From positions 29,406-93,405 of the forward strand of contig JBJMMD010000029.1 of NCBI GenBank assembly GCA_045804965.1: 64,000 nucleotides of DNA, read 5' to 3'. This DNA comes from CAVTUU01 sp045804965. Lineage in GTDB: Bacteria > Chloroflexota > Chloroflexia > Thermomicrobiales > UBA6265. Numbering within the stretch: the stretch's first letter is position 1; each line of letters begins with the position of its first letter. The translations under genes and the position numbers were made by a program. The notes under the pieces are model-generated. The model did no database searches and was not told the DNA's origin. It worked only from the letters and a program-made list of their open reading frames with translations. This document shows, piece after piece, positions 17,564-26,015 of this stretch.

Positions 17564-17582
17564 TAAAATAGAACGTACGTCC
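17564..17582 (+). promoter_or_regulatory. recR -10 box with an adjoining GAACGTACGTCC site
   Basis: TAAAAT (17564-17569) is a plausible -10. GAACGTACGTCC (17571-17582) differs from a perfect GAAC-N4-GTTC box at one base and would cover the transcription start. No -35 at standard spacing is evident (TTGATG at 17535 is 23 bases away). Confidence 0.4.
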
Positions 17583-17629
17583 ACATCTCACGGACGGAGA
17601 ATTTCTGCTTCGAAGGGTACGGTTGCCTA

Positions 17630-18241
17630 GTGGCAAGCAGTGGTTCACAAGTTGGTGCGCGACCAGTGGCGCGGCTCGTCGATGAGTTCGCCAAGTTGCC
17701 GGGCATTGGTCCGAAGACAGCATCTCGGCTTGCATTTCATGTGTTACGCACACCGCGAGACGAAGCAACGGCGCTCGCGGAAGCGATTCTCGAAGTTAAA
17801 GAGCGGATTCGCCTGTGCTCTGTTTGTTTCAACATCACGGAATCCGATCCTTGTTCGATCTGTTCGGATCCTGGGCGGGACAAGGCGATTTGCGTTGTCG
17901 AAGAACCGCTCGATGTCGTCGCTCTGGAACGGACTGGACAATTTAGGGGTCGGTACCATGTCCTGCACGGAGCGGTATCGCCGATCGACGGCATCGGACC
18001 GGAAAAACTGAAGATTCAGGAGTTGCTCCGTCGCATTCCAACGGAGCAACCCAATGAAGTGATTATCGCCACGAACTTGGATATTCCAGGCGAGGCGACG
18101 GCCAATTATTTACATCACCTGCTCGTGCCGCTGGGAGTTAATGTAACCAGGCCGGCGAGTGGACTACCCGTCGGCGGCGATCTCGAGTATGCGGACGAGG
18201 TGACACTCGGCCGAGCATTGGCCGGACGGCGAGCGTTGTAG
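17630..18241 (+). CDS. recR: Recombination mediator RecR
   Basis: Works with RecO (encoded at 29389) to load RecA on SSB-coated DNA. The 203-residue protein has the full family layout: helix-hairpin-helix LPGIGPKTASRLAFH (residues 23-37), C4 zinc finger (C63, C66, C75, C78), Toprim domain beginning ICVVEEPLDVVALE and the C-terminal ARG/Walker-like segment RPASGLPVGGDLEYADEVTL. GTG start. The usual upstream partners dnaX and ybaB are not here; it is flanked by a divergent zinc-ribbon gene and an acetyltransferase-like gene. Confidence 0.95.
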   Translation: MASSGSQVGARPVARLVDEFAKLPGIGPKTASRLAFHVLRTPRDEATALAEAILEVKERIRLCSVCFNITESDPCSICSDPGRDKAICVVEEPLDVVALERTGQFRGRYHVLHGAVSPIDGIGPEKLKIQELLRRIPTEQPNEVIIATNLDIPGEATANYLHHLLVPLGVNVTRPASGLPVGGDLEYADEVTLGRALAGRRAL

Positions 18242-18299
18242 GTGTTGATCACTCGCATGGCGTAATAAAGGTTGAAACAAAAATCGTCGTCCCGAGACG

Positions 18300-18328
18300 T
18301 TGTAAAGGGGTACGTTGAACGGTAAAAT
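18300..18328 (+). promoter_or_regulatory. Promoter giving a probable leaderless transcript
   Basis: TTGTAA (18300-18305) and TAAAAT (18323-18328) are 17 bases apart. The ATG of the next gene is at 18337, only 8 bases after the -10, so transcription should begin at or within a base or two of the start codon. No ribosome site could fit. Confidence 0.65.
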
Positions 18329-18336
18329 CGAGTGAG

Positions 18337-19515
18337 ATGGAAACCGAACAGACGTCGGGATTGATCCGATTTCAGCCTTCGTCGACGCGGCGAGACGGGC
18401 CGTCGGAAGACGTCAAAACCTCTAGTCCAAAGATTCCTTCGAAGAACGATCGGTCGTGGCGGCCGGGCGACGAGGAAGAGTCCGATCCTGAACCCGGTTA
18501 CCCTGTGCGAATAGCAGTCCGATCTGTGCGGCTTGGCGATTTGCTAGACCTGCGCGGGATGACGACTGTGCTCGCGCTCAACCAGCCTGAAGTCAATTTC
18601 AGTGGCTACAGTCCAACGCGCGCTGCAGTCACAGCGTTGGCGCCACGCCGCAAGTTTCGGCCGCGGCTTTTTACCGCCATTTCTGGTGATCGTGTTATAG
18701 GATTTGTTCATTTTCAACCGTTGTCGCCAGATCAACGGTGGCAGTTAGTTGCAATCGGCAGCGCAACCGGCGTCTTTGAGGCAACGCCCGTCTGGGAGGA
18801 GCTCATCGCGCAGGCGGTGGTCGCTGCCGGCCTCCGAGGGGTCAAGCGCCTTTATGGCCGAGCGCCGAGCGACAGCGCGGCATCGGAGTCACTTGTTGCC
18901 GTTGGATTCAGCCATTATGCAGACGAGCAGGTCTTCGTGGCAAGACCACCGCTGGCCGGAGCGCAGGTCAAGATGCGGGCCCAGGAACAGACCGACACCT
19001 GGGCAATCCACCAGCTCTATAACTCAGCCGTGCCTCGCCCAGTCCAAGTTGCGGAAGGGTACACGAGTCACCGATGGGACCTCCGCGCTGTACCCGAGGG
19101 CATGCCAGGCGTCTCAAGCTCGGGCTGGTTGATCGAAGAGCGCCACCAGGTGATCGGCTACGCGCGAATACGTTCGCGCGGGGGAGTGCACACCATCGAG
19201 TTGATTTACAGCCCTGAGCGGATTGACGTGCTGGACGAATTGATTGCCGGAGCGTTGGCGAAGGTCAAATTATCCGGAAGAAAAGATTGCGTGTATTGTG
19301 CAATCCGCGGCTATCAGCTGGAAGCGGCAATCGCGCTCGAGCGTCACGGCTTCACATCCATACTGGAACAAGAGTTGCATGTGAAGTACACGACGGCCAA
19401 CGTGCGCGTTGCCCCAGCGGACCCAATTCCATTTCATGCTGAAGTCATCGAGAAATTGCCGAAACGTGTGCCGTCGTTTCTGCCGGGGAAACCACAAGAT
19501 GAATCTGCTACTTAG
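18337..19515 (+). CDS. Tandem GNAT-like acetyltransferase-fold protein
   Basis: A 392-residue protein with a disordered, charged N-terminus (about 65 residues) and two regions with the look of GNAT domains. The first spans about 70-200 (RLFTAISGDRVIGFVHFQPL, then GVKRLYGRAPSDSAASESLVAVGF). The second spans about 210-360 (WLIEERHQVIGYARIRSRGGVHTIEL, then CVYCAIRGYQLEAAIALERHGF). The acetyl-CoA loop (R/QxxGxG/A) is not clearly preserved in either, so catalytic activity is uncertain. Probably the first gene of a run leading to the R3H ATPase, tmk and the cyclic-di-AMP receptor gene. Leaderless promoter upstream. Confidence 0.6.
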   Translation: METEQTSGLIRFQPSSTRRDGPSEDVKTSSPKIPSKNDRSWRPGDEEESDPEPGYPVRIAVRSVRLGDLLDLRGMTTVLALNQPEVNFSGYSPTRAAVTALAPRRKFRPRLFTAISGDRVIGFVHFQPLSPDQRWQLVAIGSATGVFEATPVWEELIAQAVVAAGLRGVKRLYGRAPSDSAASESLVAVGFSHYADEQVFVARPPLAGAQVKMRAQEQTDTWAIHQLYNSAVPRPVQVAEGYTSHRWDLRAVPEGMPGVSSSGWLIEERHQVIGYARIRSRGGVHTIELIYSPERIDVLDELIAGALAKVKLSGRKDCVYCAIRGYQLEAAIALERHGFTSILEQELHVKYTTANVRVAPADPIPFHAEVIEKLPKRVPSFLPGKPQDESAT

Positions 19516-19533
19516 CTCGAAGGTGCGGCGCAT

Positions 19534-21405
19534 TTGAACCGAGCGCGCTTTGCAATGAGGACACGTGACAATACATTGGCTTTGCGGAGGTCGATGAACA
19601 TCGATCCCGTCGACACTGAGGAGCAGCGATTGACCAGCGTGCAGCAGGTCCGCTCAGATCCGTACGACAGAAAAGACTATGAAAGGGAAATCACCGATAA
19701 CCTTGAGGATCTTCTCGCCGTCCTTCCGCCGACCATTGCTGAAGCGGTTGATTCTGCCCGCAGCGAGGAATCACGGGGCGGCCTGATTGAGATTATTTTG
19801 GACCTAGGCCGGCCACCAGAGGCTCGATTTCAAGAAGACGAGCTCTATCTGACCGACATCGACGTTACACGGGAAGACTTGCGCTTCGTTTCTGAACGTG
19901 TTGGCCGGTTTGGCGATGACAACCGCGCCGGCATTGAGCGGACGCTCCACCGCATTTCGGCAATTCGCAACCGCACTGGAGACATTGTTGGCCTCACATG
20001 CCGGATTGGCCGCGCCGTCTATGGAACGATCGCGATCATAAGCGACCTGATCGAGTCCGGCGAGAGCATCTTGCTGCTTGGTCGCCCGGGAGTCGGCAAA
20101 ACAACGATGCTGCGGGAGAGCGCACGAGTGCTCGCCGATGATTTCCACAAGCGCGTAGTGGTGGTCGACACAAGCAATGAAATCGCTGGCGACGGGGACA
20201 TTCCGCATCCCGCGATTGGGCGTGCCCGGCGAATGCAGGTGCCCACCCCAACCGCCCAGCACGCAGTCATGATCGAGGCTGTCGAAAACCACATGCCGGA
20301 AGTCATCGTCATTGATGAGATCGGAACCGAGCTCGAGGCGATGGCCGCGCGAACGATTGCCGAGCGGGGTGTTCAGCTCATCGGCACCGCGCACGGTAAC
20401 ACGCTCGAAAACCTGATGATGAACCCAACCTTGTCCGATCTCATTGGCGGCATTCAGTCGGTCACATTGTCGGACGAAGAAGCGCGGAGGCGCGGGACCC
20501 AAAAATCGATCTTGGAGCGCAAAGCGCCACCCACATTTAATGTCATGGTTGAAATCGTTAGCCGGGATGAAGTTGCCGTGCATCGAGACGTCGCGGCGAC
20601 GGTAGACATGTTGCTTCGCGGGTCGCCGGTGCGCTCCGAAGTGCGCCGCCGAGTCGACGACGGAGAGGTCCAAATTTCGACGAGTGAGGAATCTCGCCGG
20701 GATCCGACCTTGCAAGCGCGGGCAATGATGGGCCCGAGTCCGTTGGAACGAAGCGACGACCGCCGCGATATTGTCGACATTCGCAGCCGCAGAACCGCAC
20801 GAGACGCTGGTCCCCGCGATCGCGAGGGACGGCAAGACGAGGCCGACTCGTTCATGCCTATTACCCCGACAATGCCGAAAGGCAGGGGAACCGAGGATAA
20901 GCCGCTTCGTATTTATCCTTTCGGCGTGAGCAGGAACCGACTCGAAAGCGCGATCGCGCAACTTCGATTGCCAGCGGTCATCGTTCGCGACATCCGAGAT
21001 GCAGACATGGTGATGACATTAAAGAACTATTTCCGGCAGCGGCCGCAACCGTTACGAGAAGCCGAAAGCCGGGGCACTGCGGTCTACGTCTTGAGATCGA
21101 ATACGGCGATTCAAATGGAGCATGTGCTCTCTAATCTCCTGCCCGTGTCCTTACGGCGGCCCAAGTCTAGTGAGCACGACGAGGCTTCGCCGCGCGAGCA
21201 CGATAAAGGCGGAGACCCGGTGACGTCGGCGATGCTGGAAGCCGAAGAAGCGATTGGCGCGGTGATCGACGGATCGCCAAATGTCTCGCTCGCACCTCAA
21301 GACTCGTATGTTCGGCGGCTGCAACATGAGTTGGCTGATCGATACAATCTGAGCTCACGGAGCCGCGGTAAGGAGCCGTTCCGCCGTGTCGAGATCTATC
21401 GGTAG
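19534..21405 (+). CDS. SpoIIIAA-like AAA ATPase with R3H nucleic-acid-binding domain
   Basis: A 623-residue protein of the 'R3H domain-containing nucleic acid-binding protein' family (related to plastid Ycf45 and to SpoIIIAA). Walker A is GRPGVGKTT (starting at residue 183), Walker B is VIVIDEIG, and GTAHGNTLENLM follows as in SpoIIIAA/PilT-type ATPases. A long charged, disordered stretch (about 390-460) leads to a second folded region and a C-terminal R3H domain (YVRRLQHELADRYNLSSRSRG). Its cellular role is unknown; RNA or ssDNA binding is inferred. The TTG at 19534 keeps a GAAGGTG ribosome site; ATG 19555 or 19594 are alternatives. tmk follows 12 bases later. Confidence 0.85.
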   Translation: MNRARFAMRTRDNTLALRRSMNIDPVDTEEQRLTSVQQVRSDPYDRKDYEREITDNLEDLLAVLPPTIAEAVDSARSEESRGGLIEIILDLGRPPEARFQEDELYLTDIDVTREDLRFVSERVGRFGDDNRAGIERTLHRISAIRNRTGDIVGLTCRIGRAVYGTIAIISDLIESGESILLLGRPGVGKTTMLRESARVLADDFHKRVVVVDTSNEIAGDGDIPHPAIGRARRMQVPTPTAQHAVMIEAVENHMPEVIVIDEIGTELEAMAARTIAERGVQLIGTAHGNTLENLMMNPTLSDLIGGIQSVTLSDEEARRRGTQKSILERKAPPTFNVMVEIVSRDEVAVHRDVAATVDMLLRGSPVRSEVRRRVDDGEVQISTSEESRRDPTLQARAMMGPSPLERSDDRRDIVDIRSRRTARDAGPRDREGRQDEADSFMPITPTMPKGRGTEDKPLRIYPFGVSRNRLESAIAQLRLPAVIVRDIRDADMVMTLKNYFRQRPQPLREAESRGTAVYVLRSNTAIQMEHVLSNLLPVSLRRPKSSEHDEASPREHDKGGDPVTSAMLEAEEAIGAVIDGSPNVSLAPQDSYVRRLQHELADRYNLSSRSRGKEPFRRVEIYR

Positions 21406-21417
21406 TCGGCCGTCGAT

Positions 21418-22107
21418 GTGAGTAGCGGTTTTTTTCTCAGCTTCGAGGGTCCGGAAGGGGCCGGAAAGTCGACGCAAATCGCGTTGCTGTCGACGGCGCT
21501 TGAAGCCGCGGGGCGCGAAGTTGTTATCACTAGGGAGCCGGGCGGCACACAGATCGGAGAGGCGATTCGGGCAATTCTCCTTGATCATGACAACTATGCT
21601 ATGCTGGCCGAGACCGAGGCGCTGTTGCACACCGCGGCCCGCTCGCAGCACGTTGGCGAAGTGATTCGACCAGCGCTTGAGAACGGGAAGGTCGTTGTGT
21701 GCGATCGATTCATCGACTCGACGCTCGCCTACCAAGGTGGTGGACGAGGTCTTGCGATGAACAGCCTGGAATCGATCCAGGAGTTTGCGATCGGGGTCCT
21801 TCGACCTGATCTTACGATTCTGCTCGATTTGCCAGTCGAGATCGGACTTTCGCGCCGATTTGGGTCAGCAGCCGGGGTGAATCGATTCGACAGTGCGGGA
21901 GTGCAGTTTCACCAGCGCGTGCGCGTGGCGTTCCTTGAGCTCGCAACGCGAGATCCCGAGCGTTGGATTGTCATCGATGCGTCACGCACGGTCGAAGAAC
22001 TAGCGGCAGATGTATTGTTGGCAGTTACGGCCCGAACCCCTCTCTTTGCTGGGCGAGATGGAGCCCAAATCTCGCCGGGCGCGTCCCGGACTGGGACGGA
22101 TCTATGA
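21418..22107 (+). CDS. tmk: Thymidylate kinase
   Basis: Phosphorylates dTMP to dTDP. The 229-residue protein starts SSGFFLSFEGPEGAGKST with the P-loop at residues 11-19, has the dTMP-binding TREPGGTQIGEAIR and the VCDRFIDSTLAYQGGGRG segment of the family. A glycine- and serine-rich C-terminal tail of about 20 residues is extra. GTG start without a clear ribosome site, 12 bases after the preceding stop. Its stop overlaps the next start as ATGA. Linkage of tmk to a cyclic-di-AMP receptor gene is known in Firmicutes. Confidence 0.94.
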   Translation: MSSGFFLSFEGPEGAGKSTQIALLSTALEAAGREVVITREPGGTQIGEAIRAILLDHDNYAMLAETEALLHTAARSQHVGEVIRPALENGKVVVCDRFIDSTLAYQGGGRGLAMNSLESIQEFAIGVLRPDLTILLDLPVEIGLSRRFGSAAGVNRFDSAGVQFHQRVRVAFLELATRDPERWIVIDASRTVEELAADVLLAVTARTPLFAGRDGAQISPGASRTGTDL

Positions 22108-22436
22108 AGCTCGTCGTTTCGGTCGTGCAGGGAAAAGATGCGGACAATCTGCTCCAAGCCTTGACGGGCAAAGGCTTTCGCGCGACGCAGATCAACAGCG
22201 CAGGCGGGTTTCTCCGCGAAAGTAACGTGACCTTACTGATAGGCGTTCAAGATGAGTATGTGCCGGATGTGATGCGCATTATTGATGAGAACTGCCACTC
22301 GCGTACGCAATTCGTCAATCCGCTGATGCCGATTATGGAACCGGGTGAATTTTATATGTCGAATCCGATCGAGGTTATGGTTGGCGGCGCGACCGTCTTC
22401 GTCGTCAACATTGCGCGATATGAGCGCATCGCCTAG
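22104..22436 (+). CDS. Cyclic-di-AMP receptor, PII-like (DarA/PstA family)
   Basis: A 110-residue PII-like protein. The conserved ligand-loop segment GGFLRESNVTLLIGVQDE matches the DarA/PstA/YaaQ family, which binds cyclic-di-AMP as a trimer and relays it to unknown partners. The start ATG 22104 overlaps the tmk stop; a longer upstream frame exists but only repeats tmk sequence. The tmk-darA order seen here is conserved in many Gram-positive genomes. No cyclic-di-AMP synthase lies in the window. Confidence 0.88.
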   Translation: MKLVVSVVQGKDADNLLQALTGKGFRATQINSAGGFLRESNVTLLIGVQDEYVPDVMRIIDENCHSRTQFVNPLMPIMEPGEFYMSNPIEVMVGGATVFVVNIARYERIA

Positions 22437-22481
22437 TCGCCGTCAAGCGCGCTGACATCCCCGCGGCAAGGAAGCAAGTGC

Positions 22482-23405
22482 ATGGAAGAAATTACCGCAC
22501 GAGGTATCCAAGTTCTGATCGCGCTCGCGGGCGCATACCTCGTGGCACTCTGGTTTGTGCTGGTCGTGTGGACATACCGCGACAGCGAAGCCCGGAGCCG
22601 AAGCGTCATAACGCAGGTCTTTTCGACGTTGCTGGTCGTGCTCTTCTACTTTCCCGGTTTACTGCTATATCTCATACTGCGACCGAAAGAGACGCTCGAC
22701 GTCGCGTTTCAGCGCTCATTAGAAGAGGAATACCTCCTCCAAGATCTGGAAGAGCTTCCCCATTGTCCGTCATGCCACCGGTATGTTGAAGATGACTACC
22801 GGCTTTGCCCGCATTGCCAGACGCAACTCCGTGAAGCGTGCTGCGCGTGCGGACGCCTGGTCGACCTCAAATGGTCTCTCTGCCCCTATTGCGGAGAAGT
22901 CCAAGGCGGGCGAGACACGAAGCCGGCGTTCAAGGTCGCCGAAACGCCCGAGCGATTTATCGCTGCTTCACAGACCGATCGTTCGGTAGTTACTTCCGGG
23001 GACGTACCGGCTACCGAATCCTTGCCATATCCAGATCTGAGGCCCGCTCTCGAGGAGCCGGAGCAGGATCCGGCACCGATACGAGCACTGACTGCTGAAA
23101 CCGAATCTCCCCCGATCCGACCGTTTGATCGCAGATACACTAGAGCAGCAGCTGCGGTGCGGCATCAAGAGCAACCTACCGCTCAACCGGAGTCCGATCG
23201 CGCCAAGCTTGAAGTCGTGCAAACCGACGAGGCATCAGAAAAGGACTCAAGCAAGCAGAACGGCCGGTTCGGTCGAAGCCAATCGACGTCAAACGGCGCG
23301 TCCGACGAGCACGACGATTCGTCCGCTCAGAGCGGTTCCCAGGGCGACGATGAGGACGAGTTCCCCGAACTCGAAGCTTCTTCGCGGAGTTCCTCTGTGA
23401 AGTAA
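22482..23405 (+). CDS. Membrane-anchored double zinc-ribbon protein
   Basis: A 307-residue protein with two N-terminal membrane helices (about 9-31 and 43-66). A double zinc ribbon follows (C95/C98, C109/C112, C120/C123, C134/C137), then a long, acidic, low-complexity C-terminal half (about 150-307) that looks disordered. The zinc ribbons should face the cytosol. Similar 'zinc ribbon domain-containing' membrane proteins occur across Chloroflexota without known function. It follows the cyclic-di-AMP receptor gene by 45 bases on the same strand and may be cotranscribed. The 217 bases after it show no clear terminator. Confidence 0.7.
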   Translation: MEEITARGIQVLIALAGAYLVALWFVLVVWTYRDSEARSRSVITQVFSTLLVVLFYFPGLLLYLILRPKETLDVAFQRSLEEEYLLQDLEELPHCPSCHRYVEDDYRLCPHCQTQLREACCACGRLVDLKWSLCPYCGEVQGGRDTKPAFKVAETPERFIAASQTDRSVVTSGDVPATESLPYPDLRPALEEPEQDPAPIRALTAETESPPIRPFDRRYTRAAAAVRHQEQPTAQPESDRAKLEVVQTDEASEKDSSKQNGRFGRSQSTSNGASDEHDDSSAQSGSQGDDEDEFPELEASSRSSSVK

Positions 23406-23622
23406 CAATTCCGACTTCAGCGTTCGCCTGCATCGTGGTGACAACCCATATCATCGTTGCTTGAGTGGATTGAAAGCCCTTCCTCGATTACTCAGAGGGG
23501 CGCCTGCGCGCCTGTGCACGAGCTGGCTACTTCCACCATCCAGTTTGTTCCGAAATCCGACTATTAGCGGCCCGCGCATTCATTTCTGGGCGGGGTCACA
23601 ACCTCGGGTGATCCGCTTTTGG

Positions 23623-24474
23623 TCACTGCTTCAACGACGCGATTGGCGGCCGTCGAGATGGGACGGCTCCGGGGCGAATTTGAAAATTAAACTTTGTGCG
23701 AAACGCTTCGTAGAAGTCGGTGCTGCCCAGTGCGATCTGCCGGAAGGTATGGATGCCACGGTTGACCTTCACCACGTCCCCGAGCTGGAGATCGGTCGTT
23801 TGTCGACCATCGAGAATCAACTTCGTGCTGTGGCGTGAAGCCAGGAGTAATTCTGTCTGTACTGACTCCGAAACAACGAACGGCGTGCGTATCGGCGAAT
23901 GACATGAAATTGGAACAATCGCAAACCCTTTGACCCCCGCCGTAAGGATTGGACCGCCGGCTGCCATGCAATAGGCAGTACTTCCCCTAGGTGTGGAGAC
24001 GATCATGCCGTCACCCGGGTAGGTATTGACGAAATGCCCGTCGATGTAAACCTCGATGTCAATCATGCGGGATTCGCCGCGAATCACGACGTCGTTGATG
24101 GCCCAGCCTTGATCCGATTTCTGCCCAGCCCGTTCAAGCGAGGCAGCCAGTGTGGAGCTTTCTTCGATCTCATAGTCGCCGGCGAGAACTGCGGAGAGCG
24201 CTAATTTCCAGTCCTTCCGCTCGACCAGGGCCAGAAAACCGACCTTCCCGAAGTTGATGCCGAGAAGTGGGGTGTCGGGATAGGCGTTGGCGGCTCGCAT
24301 CATGAGTCCATCGCCGCCGAGTACGACCACCGCGTCCACCTCGCGATACGCGTTGAACGAAAGCTCGGTTTCAGGCACGACGGTGGCTCCGCGCTCAGCA
24401 AGCCATGTGGCGATCTCGAGGGCAAGCGTAGAGGCTTCTGATTTGCTTTGTGCCGCTACAAGTCCGATCTTCAA
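23623..24474 (-). CDS. nadK: NAD kinase
   Basis: Makes NADP from NAD. The 283-residue protein carries the family motifs GGDG (residues 53-56), the NE/D-type INDVVIRGESRMIDIEVYIDG and the GDGMIVSTPRGSTAYCMAAGGPI block for substrate binding. The start is TTG 24474 with GGAGGT 5 bases upstream, preferred because nothing in frame upstream is family-like. It lies 46 bases downstream of an NrtR-like Nudix regulator on the same strand, suggesting joint control of NAD(P) metabolism. Confidence 0.93.
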   Translation of the reverse strand: MKIGLVAAQSKSEASTLALEIATWLAERGATVVPETELSFNAYREVDAVVVLGGDGLMMRAANAYPDTPLLGINFGKVGFLALVERKDWKLALSAVLAGDYEIEESSTLAASLERAGQKSDQGWAINDVVIRGESRMIDIEVYIDGHFVNTYPGDGMIVSTPRGSTAYCMAAGGPILTAGVKGFAIVPISCHSPIRTPFVVSESVQTELLLASRHSTKLILDGRQTTDLQLGDVVKVNRGIHTFRQIALGSTDFYEAFRTKFNFQIRPGAVPSRRPPIASLKQ

Positions 24475-24520
24475 TCATTACCTCCGTATGCCGGTAACGC
24501 AAAACGGGCAGATCGTGCGC

Positions 24521-25228
24521 CTACGCTTCGTCACCCCACGCCGGCGTCAAGTAGTCCGCGGGGTCATGTTCGGCCCGGAACCGATAGAGGGCCGCGGGCC
24601 GGTGGCTACCCTCACGTCGCTGCTCACTTGTATTCTGAAGAATTCCGGAGGCGATCGCGCGCCGGCGAAAGTTTCGCTTGTCGAGGCGACGGCCGAGGAT
24701 CGACTCGTACGCGTTTTGAAGTTCTGTGAGCGTGAATGTCGGTGGCAAGAGATGAAATGCGATGTTGGTGTAACCGAGCTTCGCGCGCAGTCGTAGCAGC
24801 GCGTATTCAATGACGTTGCTATCGGCCACGCCGAGTGTTGGAAGGGCGCGAGCGTCGTGCCACGCGGCTTTCGTAAGTTGGTGCGTTTGCGGTCCAGAGC
24901 AAATCAAGCCTATGTAGCCTACGATCACTGACCAGCCTTCGATGTCGCGAAAGCTCAGCGTGTAGAGCTGTTCGAGATATTGCTCGTAAAGCCCGGTCGA
25001 CTCCCGAATCGCGCGCCGGGCGGAGGCGTCGAGTGGTTCATTCGCCAAAGGTATCGCCCGCGGGAGAGACGTTATTCTGTTGCTCTCTTCGAGCGCGACT
25101 AAAAGATGACCGCCGGCAACGGTAAACAGAACGGCCCGCACGTCGACCGCCGGTGTCGACTCGACACGCTCTACAACAGTGGATTCGCTGGAGGTTTTTG
25201 TTGATCGAGATTGTTTGGTCGTCGCCAC
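24521..25228 (-). CDS. NrtR-like Nudix-fold transcriptional regulator
   Basis: A 235-residue protein with an N-terminal Nudix-like domain (about 30-155) and a C-terminal winged helix (FTLTELQNAYESILGRRLDKRNFRRR) that matches NrtR regulators. The Nudix box is degenerate (PLDASARRAIRESTGL lacks the REXXEE acids), so it should bind rather than hydrolyse an ADP-ribose-type ligand. NrtR proteins repress NAD synthesis and salvage genes and respond to ADP-ribose or NAD; regulation of the downstream nadK is inferred from position. GTG start with GGAGGAG 5 bases upstream. An enzymatically active Nudix hydrolase is unlikely. Confidence 0.78.
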   Translation of the reverse strand: MATTKQSRSTKTSSESTVVERVESTPAVDVRAVLFTVAGGHLLVALEESNRITSLPRAIPLANEPLDASARRAIRESTGLYEQYLEQLYTLSFRDIEGWSVIVGYIGLICSGPQTHQLTKAAWHDARALPTLGVADSNVIEYALLRLRAKLGYTNIAFHLLPPTFTLTELQNAYESILGRRLDKRNFRRRAIASGILQNTSEQRREGSHRPAALYRFRAEHDPADYLTPAWGDEA

Positions 25229-25364
25229 TCGCTCCTCCGGCTACCCGAGATTCGCGAGCATCGGCTAGAGCTTCGCGATCGCTTTCGCGCAAACTGTCAA
25301 CCGAGTGTACGTGACGGATTAAACCGAAGCAACGAAAACGTCGGGAACTGCGCGGGCGAAGATG

Positions 25365-25991
25365 CTACGCACTCTGACCGATAAGCTGCGTGCCGTAGGC
25401 GACGGCGTCTCGTTCGCTTAGGTCAGAAAGCACCACGCGACGGATGATGCCAGAAGAGTCAATGAAGAAATGGGTCGGAAAATTGAGAATTGGATACGCC
25501 TGCCCAGTGTTTTCGAGGTATTGATCGCTCAGAATGGTGAATGTCGCGTGATTCTTGGCCGCAAACGCAGCCGCGTCCTCCGGTGGTTCTTTCAGACTCA
25601 CCGCGAGGAGCACGAGTCCCTTCGGCGCAAGTTGCTCGTAGGCGGCCTCGGCGTCGGGCATCTCTGAACGGCACGGCGGACACCAGGATCCCCAGAAGTT
25701 CAACCAGACCGGATGGCCACGGAAGTCCGAAAGGCTGACAGTATTCCCGTTCACGTCAGAGGTCGTGAAATCCGGCGCAGGTTGCCCGACTTTGGGCAGC
25801 AGGGAGCGGTTCATGCCGCCGCGCCCAATGTTGCTCAACCCTTCTCGGCCGCCGATGGCATACGCAGTGCCAAGGATCGCCACGAGAACCACGAACACTA
25901 GGGCTGTTCGCGTCCACCGGTCAGACTGGCTGAGGCGGCGAACCGACACATTTGGCTGGAGGCTATCGGGACCAGGCGGTGATGTCGACAC
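25365..25991 (-). CDS. resA: Thiol-disulfide oxidoreductase ResA/TlpA-type
   Basis: A 208-residue membrane-anchored thioredoxin-fold protein. One N-terminal membrane helix (about 29-47) places the domain outside. The AhpC/TSA-like domain (PAPDFTTSDVNGNTVSLSDF) carries the redox motif WCPPC (residues 103-107) and the cis-proline loop ILNFPTHFFID. ResA reduces the haem-binding cysteines of apocytochrome c, using electrons delivered by CcdA. It is the last gene of the leftward ccdA-resB-ccsA-resA run. Confidence 0.9.
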   Translation of the reverse strand: MSTSPPGPDSLQPNVSVRRLSQSDRWTRTALVFVVLVAILGTAYAIGGREGLSNIGRGGMNRSLLPKVGQPAPDFTTSDVNGNTVSLSDFRGHPVWLNFWGSWCPPCRSEMPDAEAAYEQLAPKGLVLLAVSLKEPPEDAAAFAAKNHATFTILSDQYLENTGQAYPILNFPTHFFIDSSGIIRRVVLSDLSERDAVAYGTQLIGQSA

Positions 25992-26015
25992 GGATTTCGC
26001 TGAACTCGTCGCGGC

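Noticed and set aside
19804..20961. A 385-codon frame antisense to the R3H ATPase gene
   Set aside because: It is a reading shadow of a high-GC gene: composition is arginine/histidine/asparagine-rich and no family is recognisable.
21963..22103. In-frame upstream extension of the cyclic-di-AMP receptor gene
   Set aside because: It overlaps tmk coding sequence in another frame; the family-length protein starts at 22104 with an ATGA overlap.
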